Assembly (NCBI RefSeq): GCF_022539505.1 | Contig: NC_061513.1 | Span: 353,815,696-353,879,695, forward strand | Direction of reading: 5' to 3' | Source: Lolium rigidum | Lineage: Eukaryota; Streptophyta; Magnoliopsida; Poales; Poaceae | DNA: 64,000 nt | In this document: piece after piece, positions 21,249-31,855 of the stretch | Layout of the letters: every line of letters starts with the position of its first letter | Position numbering within the stretch: position 1 is the stretch's first letter | The notes under the pieces: model-generated | What the model saw: the letters and a program-made list of their open reading frames with translations, nothing else | What the model was told of the DNA's origin: nothing | The model's database searches: none | Made by a program: the position numbers and the translations under genes

Positions 21249-24200
21249 TATGATGCATGGTTCTGCAGCTCCGGTGTTGTGGTTTAGGGGTTTAGAGGGG
21301 TTTAGGGCACGAAGCCTCCCCAGTTTAGGGTTTAGGGTTTAGGGGAGCTACTTTTGCACCATTAGACCTTGCACCACACTTTGACACATATCATAGGCCC
21401 ACATGCAAGATTTGGTGGGGTTCCGGTGCTCCGCGGTCGTTCTCCCGATCCTCCCCCCCAAAACAGCGGAACGTGTGCCCCGGCGGGTCTACCCCCTAGA
21501 TTTCTCCGCGCGAGGGTGCACCAATGTACTTTTTCATTCTTTTAGGTTTGTTTAGGACATATACACATGGAGAACCAAGATTGGGACCCTTTGGCACATA
21601 CACCCGCAGCTCGAGCCATTATCACACGATCGACGGTGTGCCTGATCTACTAGTTAGGGTTCGGCGTAGGGTTAGGGCTAGGGTCTAGGGTTTAGGGGAG
21701 CTAATTTTGCACCATTACACCTTGCACCACACTTTGACACATAGCATAGGCCCACGTGCAAGATTTGGTGGGGTTCCGGTGCTCCGGCGGTCGTTCTCGC
21801 CCTCCTCCCCCAAAACAATGGAACGTGTACCCCGGCGGGTCTACCCCCTAGATTTCTCCGCGCGAGGGTGCACCAATGTACTTTTTCATTCTTTTAGGTT
21901 TGTTTAGGACATATACACATGGAGAACCAATATTGGGACCCTTTGTCACATACACACGCAGCTCGAGCCATTATCACACGATCGACGGTGAGCCGGATCT
22001 ACCTGGTTAGGGTTAGGTGTAGGGTTAGGGCTAGGGTTTAGGGGGTAGGGCTAGGGTTTAGTTTAAAGGTAAGTATTTATGGTTAGGTATAGGTTTAGGG
22101 TTTAGGGTTAGGGTTAGGGTTTATGATGCATGGTTTTGCAGCTCCGGTGTTGTGGTTTAGGGGTTTAGAGGGGTTTAGGGCACGAAGCCTCCCCAGTTTA
22201 GGGTTTAGGGTTTAGGGGAGCTACTTTTGCACCATTAGACCTTGCACCACACTTTGACACATATCATAGGCCCACATGCAAGATTTGGTGGGGTTCCGGT
22301 GCTCCGGCGGTCGTTCTCCCCTCCTCCCCCCAAAACAGATGGAACGTGTGCTCCCGGCGGGTCTACCCCTAGATTTCTCCGCGCAGGGTGCACCAATGTA
22401 CTTTTTCATTATTTTAGGTTTTTTTAGGACATATAAACATGGAGAACCAAGATTGGGACTCTTTGGCACATACACCCGCAGCTCGAGCCATTATCACACG
22501 ATCGACGGTGTGCCTGATCTACTAGTTAGGGTTCGGCGTAGGGTTAGGGCTAGGGTATAGGGTTTAGGGGAGCTACTTTTGCACCATTACACCTTGCACC
22601 ACACTTTGACACATAGCATAGGCCCACATGCAAGATTTGGTGGGGTTCCGGTGCTCCGGCGGTCGTTCTCCCCCTCCTCCCCCAAAACAACTGTATGTGT
22701 GCCCCGGCGGGTCTACCCCCCTAGATTTCTCCGCGCGAGGGTGCACCTATGTACTTTTTCATTCTTTTAGGTTTGTTTAGGACATATACACATGAAGAAC
22801 CAATATTGGGACCCTTTGTCACATACACACGCAGCTCGAGCCATTATCACACGATCGACGGTGAGCCGGATCTACTGGTTAGGGTTAGGTGTAGGGTTAG
22901 GGCTAGGGTTTAGGGGGTACGGCTAGGGTTTAGTTTAAAGGTAAGTATTTATGGTTAGGTATAGGTTTAGGGTTTAGGGTTAGGATTAGGGTTTATGATG
23001 CATGGTTCTGCAGCTCCGGTGTTGTGGTTTAGGGGTTTAGAGGGGTTTAGGGCACGAAGCCTCCCGGCTTTAGGGTTTAGGGTTTAGGGGAGCTACTTTT
23101 GCACCATTAGACCTTGCACCACACTTTGACACATATCATAGGCCCACATGCAAGATTTGGTGGGGTTCCGGTGCTCCGGCGGTCGTTCTCCCCTCCCCCC
23201 CAAAACAAGCGGAACGTGTGCCCCGACGGGTCTACCCCCTAGATTTCTCCGCGCGAGGGTGCACCAATGTACTTTTTCATTCTTTTAGGTTTGTTTAGGA
23301 CATATACACATGGAGAACCAAGATTGGGCCCCTTTGGCACATACACCCGCAGCTCGAGCCATTATCACACGATCGACGTGTAGCTCGATCTACTGGTTAG
23401 GGTTAGGTGTAGGGTTAGGGCTAGGGTTTAGGGGAGCTACTTTTGCACCATTAAACCTTGCACCACACTTTGACACATATCATATGTCCACATGCAAGAT
23501 TTGGTGGTGTTCCGGTGTTCCGGCGGTCGTTCTCCCCCTCCTCCCCCCAAAACAGCGGAACGTGTGCCCCGGCGGGTCTACCCCCCTAGATTTCTCCGCG
23601 CGAGGGTGCACCAATGTACTTTTTCATTCTTTTAGGTTTTTTTAGGACATATACACATGGAGAACCAATATTGGGACCCTTTGTCACATACACACGCAGC
23701 TCGAGCCATTATCACACGATCGACGGTGAGCCGGATCTCATCGGTTAGGGTTAGGTGTAGGGTTAGGGCTAGGGTTTAGGGGTAGGGCTAGGGTATAGTT
23801 TAAAGGTAAGTATTTATGGTTAGGTATAGATTTAGGGTTTAGGGTTAGGGTTAGGGTTTATGATGCATGGTTCTGCAGCTCCGGTGTTGTGGTTTAGGGG
23901 TTTAGAGGGGTTTAGGGCACGAAGCCTCCCCAGCTTAGGGTTTAGGGTTTAGGGGAGCTACTTTTGCACCATTAGACCTTGCACCACACTTTGACACATA
24001 TCATAGGCCCACATGCAAGATTTGGTGGGGTTCCGGTGCTCCGGCGGTCGTTCTCCCCTTCCTCCCCCCAAAACAAGCGGAACGTGTGCCCCGGCGGGTC
24101 TACCCCCCTAGATTTCTCCGGCGAGGGTGCACCAATGTACTTTTTCATTCTTTTAGGTTTGTTTAGGACATATACACATGGAGAACCAAGATTGGGACCC

Positions 24201-27200
24201 TTTGGCACATACACCCGCAGCTCGAGCCATTATCACACGATCGACGGTGTGCGTGATCTACTAGTTAGGGTTCGGCGTAGGGTTAGGGCTAGGGTCTAGG
24301 GTTTAAGGGAGCTAATTTTGCACCATTACACCTTGCACCACACTTTGACACATAGCATAGGCCCACATGCAAGATTTGGTGGGGTTCCGATGCTCCGGCG
24401 GTCGTTCTCCCCCTCCTCCCCCCAAAACAGCGGAACGTGTACCCCGGCGGGTCTACCTCCCAAGATTTCTCCGTGCGAGGGTGCACCAATGTACTTTTTC
24501 ATTCTTTTAGGTTTGTTTAGGACATATACACATGGAGAACCAATATTGGGACCCTTTGTCACATACACACGCAGCTCGAGCCATTATCACACGATCGACG
24601 GTGAGCCGGATCTCATTGGTTAGGGTTAGGTGTAGGGTTAGGGCTAGGGTTTAGGGGTAGGGCTAGGGTTTAGTTTAAAGGTAAGTATTTATGGTTAGGT
24701 ATAGGTTTAGGGTTTAGGGTTAGGGTTAGGGTTTATGATGCATGGTTTTGCAGCTCGGTGTTGTGGTTTAGGGGTTTAGAGGGGTTTAGGGCACGAAGCC
24801 TCCCCGGTTTAGGGTTTAGGGTTTAGGGGAGCTACTTTTGCACCATTAGACCTTGCACCACACTTTGACACATATCATAGGCCCACATGCAAGATTTGGT
24901 GGGGTTCCGGTGCTCCGGCGGTCGTTCTCCCCCTCCTCCCCCCAAAACAGCGGAACGTGTGCCCCGGCGGGTCTACCCCCCTAGATTTCTCCGCGCGAGG
25001 GTGCACCAATGTACTTTTTCATTATTTTAGGTTTTTTTAGGACATATAAACATGGAGAACCAAGATTGGGACCCTTTGGCACATACACCCGCAGCTCGAG
25101 CCATTATCACACGATCGACGGTGTGCCTGATCTACTAGTTAGGGTTCGGCGTAGGGTTAGGGCTAGGGTATAGGGTTTAGGGGAGCTACTTTTGCACCAT
25201 TACACCTTGCACCACACTTTGACACATAGCATAGGCCCACATGCAAGATTTGGTGGGGTTCCGGTGCTCCGGCGGTCGTTCTCCCCCTCCTCCCCCCAAA
25301 ATAGCGGAACGTGTACCCCGGCGGGTCTACCCCCCTAGATTTCTCCGCGCGAGGGTGCACCTATGTACTTTTTCATTCTTTTAGGTTTGTTTAGGACATA
25401 TACACATGAAGAACCAATATTGGGACCCTTTGTCACATACACACGCAGCTCGAGCCATTATCACACGATCGACGGTGAGCCGGATCTACTGGTTAGGGTT
25501 AGGTGTAGGGTTAGGGCTAGGGTTTAGGGGGTACGGCTAGGGTTTAGTTTAAAGGTAAGTATTTATGGTTAGGTATAGGTTTAGGGTTTAGGGTTAGGGT
25601 TAGGGTTTATGATGCATGGTTCTGCAGCTCCAGGTGTTGTGGTTTAGGGGTTTAGAGGGGTTTAGGGCACGAAGCCTCCCAGCTTTAGGGTTTAGGGTTT
25701 AGGGGAGCTACTTTTGCACCATTAGACCTTGCACCACACTTTGACACATATCATAGGCCCACATGCAAGATTTGGTGGGGTTCCGGTGCTCCGGCGGTCG
25801 TTCTCCCCCTCCCCCCCCAAAACAGCGGAACGTGTGCCCCGACGGGTCTACCCCCCTAGATTTCTCCGCGAGAGGGTGCACCAATGTACTTTTTCATTCT
25901 TTTAGGTTTGTTTAGGACATATACACATGGAGAACCAAGATTGGGCCCCTTTGGCACATACACCCGCAGCTCGAGCCATTATCACACGATCGACGGTGTG
26001 CCTGATCTACTAGTTAGGGTTCGGCGTAGGGTTAGGGCTAGGGTTTAGGGGAGCTACTTTTGCACCATTACACCTTGCACCACACTTTGACACATAGCAT
26101 AGGCCCACATGCAAGATTTGGTGGGGTTCCGGTGCTCCGGCGGTCGTTCTCCCCCTCCTCCCCCAAATCAGCGGAATGTGTACCCCGGCGGGTCTACCCC
26201 CCTAGATTTCTCCGCGCGAGGGTGCACCAATGTACTTTTTCATTATTTTAGGTTTTTTTAGGACATATACACATGGAGAACCAATATTGGGACCCTTTGT
26301 CACATACACACGCAGCTCGAGCCATTATCCCACGATCGACGGTGAGCCGGATCTACTGGTTAGGGTTAGGTGTAGGGTTAGGGCTAGGGTTTAGGGGGTA
26401 GGGCTAGGGTATAGTTTAAAGGTAAGTATTTATGGTTAGGTATAGGTTTAGGGTTAGGGTTTATGATGCATGGTTCTGCAGCTCCGGTGTTGTGGTTTAG
26501 GGGTTTAGAGGGGTTTAGGGCACGAAGCCTCCCCAGTTTAGGGTTTAGGGTTTAGGGGAGCTAATTTTGCACCATTAGACCTTGCACCACACTTTGACAC
26601 ATATCATAGGCCCACATGCAAGATTTGGTGGGGTTCCGGTGCTCGGCGGTCGTTCTCCCCCTCCTCCCCCCAAAATAGCGGAACGTGTGCCCCGGCGGGT
26701 CTACCCCCATAGATTTCTCCGTGCGAGGGTGCACCAATGTACTTTTTCATTCTTTTAGGTTTGTTTAGGACATATACACATGGAGAACCAAGATTGGGAC
26801 CCTTTGGCACATACACCCGCAGCTCGAGCCATTTTCACACGATCGACGGTGTGCCTGATCTACTAGTTAGGGTTCGGCGTAGGGTTAGGGCTAGGGTCTA
26901 GGGTTTAGGGGAGCTACTTTTGAACCATTACACCTTGCACCACACTTTGACACATAGCATAGGCCCACATGCAAGATTTGGTGGGGTTCCGGTGCTCCGG
27001 CGGTCGTTCTCCCCCTCCTCCCCCAAAACAGCGGAACGTGTACCCCGGCGGGTCTACCCCCCTAGATTTCTCCGCGCGAGGGTGCACCAATGTACTTTTT
27101 CATTCTTTTAGGTTTGTTTAGGACATATACACATGGAGAACAAATATTGGGACCCTTTGTCACATACACACGCAGCTCGAGCCATTATCACACGATCGAC

Positions 27201-29965
27201 GCGTGAGCCGGATCTACTGGTTAGGGTTAGGTGTAGGGTTAGGGCTAGGGTTTAGGGGTAGGGCTAGGGTTTAGTTTAAAGGTAAGTATTTATGGTTAGG
27301 TATAGGTTTAGGGTTTAGGGTTAGGGTTAGGGTTTATGATGCATGGTTCTGCATCTCCGGTGTTGTGGTTTAGGGGTTTAGAGGGGTTTAGGGCACGAAG
27401 CCTCCCCAGTTTAGGGTTTAGGGGAGCTACTTTTGCACCATTAGACCTTGCACCACACTTTGACACATATCATAGGCCCACATGCAAGATTTGGTGGGGT
27501 TCCGGTGCTCCGGCGGTCGTTCTCCCCCTCCTCCCCCAAAACAGCGGAACGTGTGCTCCTGCGGGTCTACCCCCTAGATTTCTCCGCGCGAGGGTGCACC
27601 AATGTACTTTTTCATTCTTTTAGGTTTGTTTAGGACATATACACATGGAGAACCAAGATTGGGACCCTTTGGCACATACACCCGCAGCTCGAGCCATTAT
27701 CACACGATCGACGGTGTGCCTGATCTACTAGTTAGGGTTCGGCGTAGGGTTAGGGCTAGGGTCTAGGGTTTAGTGGAGCTACTTTTTCACCATTAAACCT
27801 TGCACCACACTTTGACACATAGCGTAGGCCCACATGCAAGATTTGGTGGGGTTCCGGTGCTCCGGCGGTCGTTCTCCCCCTCCTCCCCCCAAAACAATGG
27901 AACGTGTACCCCGGCGGGTCTACCCCCTAGATTTCTCCGCGCGAGGGTGCACCAATGTACGTTTTCATTCTTTTAGGTTTGTTTAGGACATATACACATG
28001 GAGAACCAATATTGGGACCCTTTGTCACATACACACGCAGCTCGAGCCATTATCACACGATCGACGGTGAGCCGGATCTACTGGGGTTAGGGTTAGGTGT
28101 AGGGTTAGGGCTAGGGTTTAGGGGGTAGGGCTAGGGTTTAGTTTAAAGGTAAGTATTTATGGTTAGGTATAGGTTTAGGGTTTAGGGTTAGGGTTAGGGT
28201 TTATGATGCATGGTTCTGCAGCTCCGGTGTTGTGGTTTAGGGGTTTAGAGGGGTTTAGGGCACGAAGCCTCCCCAGTTTAGGGTTTAGGGGAGCTACTTT
28301 TGCACCATTAGACCTTGCACCACACTTTGACACATATCATAGGCCCACATGCAAGATTTGGTGGGGTTCCGGTGCTCCGGCGGTCGTTCTCCCCCTCCTC
28401 CCCCCAAAACGAGCGGAACGTGTGCCCCGCGGGTCTACCGCCCTAGATTTCTCCGCGAGGGTGCACCAATGTACTTTTTCATTCTTTTAGGTTTGTTTAG
28501 GACATATACACATGGAGAACCAAGATTGGGACCCTTTGGCACATACACCCGCAGCTCGAGCCATTATCACACGATTGACGGTGTGCCTGATCTACTAGTT
28601 AGGGTTTGGCGTAGGGTTAGGGCTAGGGTCTAGGGTTTAGGGGAGCTACTTTTGCACCATTACACCTTGCACCACACTTTGACACATATAATAGGCCCAC
28701 ATGCATGATTTGGTGGGGTTCCGGTGCTCCGGCGGTCGTTCTCCCCCTCCTCCCCCCAAAACAGCGGAACGTGTACCCCGGCGGGTCTACCCCCTAGATT
28801 TCTCCGCGCAGGGTGCACCAATGTACTTTTTCATTCTTTTAGGTTTGTTTAGGACATATACACATGGAGAACCAATATTGGGACCCTTTGTCACATACAC
28901 ACGCAGCTCGAGCCATTATCACACGATCGACGGTGAGCCTGGATCTATCGGGGTTAGGGTTAGGTGTAGGGTTAGGGCTAAGGTTTAGGGGGTAGGGCTA
29001 GGGTTTAGTTTAAAGGTAAGTATTTATGGTTAGGTATAGGTTTAGGGTTTAGGGTTAGGGTTAGGGTTTATGATGCATGGTTCTCGCAGCTCCGGTGTTG
29101 TGGTTTAGGGGTTTAGAGGGGTTTAGGGCACGAAGCCTCCCCAGTTTAGGGTTTAGGGTTTAGGGGAGCTACTTTTGCACCATTAGACCTTGGACCACAC
29201 TTTGACACATATCATAGGCCCACATGCAAGATTTGGTGGGGTTCCGGTGCTCCGGCGGTCGTTCTCCCCCTCCTCCCCCCAAAACAGCGGAACGTGTGCC
29301 CCGGCGGGTCTACCCCCTAGATTTCTCCGCGCGAGGGTGCACCAATGTACTTTTCATTCTTTTAGGTTTGTTTAGGACATATACACATGGAGAACCAAGA
29401 TTGGGACCCTTTGGCACATACACCCGCAGCTCGAGCCATTATCACACGATCGACGGTGTGCCTGATCTACTAGTTAGGGTTCGGCGTAGGGTTAGGGCTA
29501 GGGTCTAGGGTTTAGGGGAGCTACTTTTGCACCATTACACCTTGCACCACACTTTGACACATAGCATAGGCCCACATGCAAGATTTGGTGGGGTTCCGGT
29601 GTTCCGGCGGTCGTTCTCCCCTCCTCCCCCCAAAACAGCGGAACGTGTGCCCCGGCGGGTCTACCCCCTAGATTTCTCCGCGCGAGGGTGCACCAATGTA
29701 CTTTTTCATTCTTTTAGGTTTGTTTAGGACATATACACATGGAGAACCAATATTGGGACCCTTTGTCACATACACACGCAGCTCGAGCCATTATCACACG
29801 ATCGACGGTGAGCCGGATCTACTGGTTAGGGTTAGGTGTAGGGTTAGGGCTAGGGTTTAGGGGGTAGGGCTAGGGTTTAGGTTCAAGGTAAGGATTTATG
29901 GTTAGGTATAGGTTTAGGGTTAGGGTTAGGGTTAGGGTTTATGATGCATGGTTTTGCAGCTCCGG
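20462..29965. repeat. 9.5-kb higher-order tandem array with telomere-like TTTAGGG
   Basis: Eleven tandem copies of an about 870-bp unit (spacing 853-881). Each unit is two related halves that both begin GGGAGCTACTTTTGCACCAT: A (about 345-354 bp; CATTAGACC, ACACATATCATAGG, ACCAAGATTGG) and B (about 508-531 bp; CATTACACC, ACACATAGCATAGG, ACCAATATTGG). B carries an extra about 170-bp tail of degenerate telomere-like words (TTAGGGTTTAGGG, AGGGTTAGGGTTAGGG) around TTTATGATGCATGG. A starts: 20462, 21343, 22216, 23088, 23953, 24827, 25703, 26556, 27422, 28288, 29164. B starts: 20812, 21696, 22568, 23432, 24307, 25181, 26048, 26908, 27773, 28641, 29516. The last B is cut at about 29965. ORFs of about 94 codons recur but shift frame between copies, so I do not call genes. 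Confidence 0.95.
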
Positions 29966-30339
29966 TGTGTCAGCTCCGGTGTTTCAGCACGCGTAGTCAC
30001 TGACTACTGCATGCCGGCCTGGCATGACAGGATACGATCTACTGAGGAGGGTCAAGGTAAAGATATTTGCATAGCCTTTATTCTTGCTCTGCTAATTTGA
30101 GCATGCATTCATTCATTTCATAGCATGGTACACATTTTCCTCCTTCTCTTCACGATCGAGTCTTATTTACGGCTTTCTCTCAAGTTAGTAGTTGTATTAA
30201 TTCTATATGTAACCTCCTACAATGGTTTTGAGTGAACCAAAGCATACTATCTAGCCTCAAATCCCTTATATCAATGTCAACACTAAAGGGTACAAAATCA
30301 TCCTAGCACCCTTATAAATGAAATGGTAAAAATAAAAAA
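29966..30339. other. spacer between array and inner subterminal cluster
   Basis: It begins with a small duplication of CAGCTCCGGTGT where the array stops. The rest is AT-rich and holds no gene. Confidence 0.5.
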
Positions 30340-30460
30340 TAAAAAATCGTTGTCGTGCGCAGGCGCACGGCAAAGCCTGCCCTGCGCACGGCAAAGACTC
30401 CCCGCACGGCAAAGGTGCTTTGCCGCACGGCAAAGACACCCCGCACGGCAAAGAGTGCGG
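30340..30460. repeat. inner cluster of CACTA-1 subterminal motifs
   Basis: About six copies of GCACGGCAAAG (and TTTGCCGCACGGCAAAG) in 120 bases, matching the motifs near both TIRs, but over 10 kb inside the left end once Gypsy B is discounted. It most likely marks the inner edge of the original left subterminal region. Confidence 0.8.
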
Positions 30461-30866
30461 ATAAGGCGTGGTCGGGACGCGCCTGAGCCACAGACACGCC
30501 CCCGCATATTAGCTCGACCCGCGCCTGCTGCCCCCTTCCACGCCGCCGCCGCCGCTGCTTGCCCCACCCGCGCGCCGCCGGAGTCGCCCACGCCGCCACC
30601 ACCGCCACGCACGCCGCCGCCTCTCCCCCGCCGCTGCTACTCCCCGCCCCGCTCCCCCGCTGCTGCTGTGCCCCCACGGTCGCCGCGCGCACCGCCACCG
30701 CTGCTCGCCACCATGGCCGGCGTGGCCGAGCTCGGGAGCTAGGGGCCGCCGCCCTCGCACCACGCCCTGCCCCTACCCCTCCCTTCTCGCCACCGCCCCT
30801 GCTCCCATCCTCAACCATTCCGGCCGGCTGCTAGCTGCCTCCCCTCCTCCGGCCACCAAGCCCGCA
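30461..30866 (+). promoter_or_regulatory. GC-rich probable promoter / leader exon of TNP2
   Basis: A C- and CpG-rich stretch next to the subterminal cluster ends at a good splice donor (CCCGCAG|GTAATAC near 30866). A long AT-rich intron-like segment follows to an acceptor near 31252 (GCATGCAG|GTGATG). Placement just upstream of TNP2 suits a leader exon. The ORFs within, on both strands, are Pro/Ala/Arg low complexity. Confidence 0.45.
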
Positions 30867-31523
30867 GGTAATACACCCCCGGTAGCTAGTGTTGTAGTAT
30901 GCATGCTATTTCTTGTAGTATTTAGAGTAGCTAAAATATCCATGCTAATTGTTGTAGTATTAAGGTTATTTAGAAATGGGATTTAGGGCACAATAATTAG
31001 AACTAGTTTATTTATAATAGTGTTTTCATGTTTTAGTATTTAGGTTGTTTTATAGCCTATACCTCTTACGGAAAGGAAAAGGCCCCTAGTTAATTTAGTA
31101 TAGAAATGTGCTGCAAGGAATTTTTATGTAAAAGTGGACAAACAAATTAAATTTTTGCACTTTAATTCTTCATGGTGAAGTAATATTGTTATACCACTAT
31201 TGTATAAAAGTCGTGTTCACTTGCATGACTATTTTATTTCCTCGGCATGCAGGTGATGCTTCGAGGTGGACACGGGGGCAGCGTCGTGGGGGTGTTTGAC
31301 GGGGGGAAGGCGTCCCGGAACTTCTTCGGCGATTCTCTCACGCGTCTAGGGTATAAATCTCCCTCCCACCTTTACATGTACCTAGGTTTTCTTTGTGTCT
31401 AGATCACCAAGTCTGTCGCGATACCTAGGCGTCTCTTCCCGACCGTAAGGGTTACGCGGATAAATATGCATTAGTGGTCTCGCATATTATGAACCGTAAC
31501 TCTTACGGCATTTATCGGGACAG

Positions 31524-31733
31524 CCGGCGGATGCGTAGTTGGGTACGTTCTCCCTGCTCTACCCCGATCCGAGACAGGATTTCGGTAGCGCCTCCCCGTT
31601 GTTCTCCGGATGCACACCCCTCTCGGCTTTTTGCCGAGACGTGTATCGGGAGAGCAGCGGGGAGGTGCTGCCGAAATTCTGTCTCGGATCGGGGTAGAGC
31701 TGGGAGAACGTACTCAATCTACGGATCCGGCGG
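31524..31733. repeat. long imperfect hairpin upstream of TNP2
   Basis: Left arm 31524-31627, loop TTTTT 31628-31632, right arm 31633-31733. Pairing includes an exact CTCTACCCCGATCCGAGACA block with its complement, CTCGGC/GCCGAG closing the loop, and only scattered mismatches plus one short bulge. If transcribed from either strand, the RNA would fold into an about 100-bp stem. It lies between the putative leader exon and the TNP2 start. Confidence 0.9.
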
Positions 31734-31855
31734 TTTGTAGGAGCCCACCTAGTAGAGTTTCAGGTTGATGCACGCGTAAAAAAAAAGATATGATGCATTT
31801 ATTTCCTATTTGATATATAAATGCTATGTTCATCTGTTTTGTTGCTGATTAGAGG

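Noticed and set aside
20823..29727. Recurring ORFs of 60-110 codons in the tandem array (for example those starting MQDLVGFRCSGG or MHHYTLHHTLTHS)
   Set aside because: They shift frame and length from copy to copy through small indels, occur on both strands and match no family. They reflect repetition of the DNA unit, not a repeated gene.
20462..29965. A true chromosome end or an interstitial telomere
   Set aside because: TTTAGGG words are degenerate, short and regularly spaced within a complex unit, and the array lies inside a transposon with both ends intact.
20462..29965. CRISPR array or bacterial operon layout
   Set aside because: Units are about 350 and 520 bp, there are no short repeats with unique spacers, and the whole context is plant transposons.
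30298..30834. ORFs of 84-168 codons in the GC-rich TNP2 leader
   Set aside because: Pro/Ala/Arg or Arg/Gly low complexity in all frames; no conserved motif.
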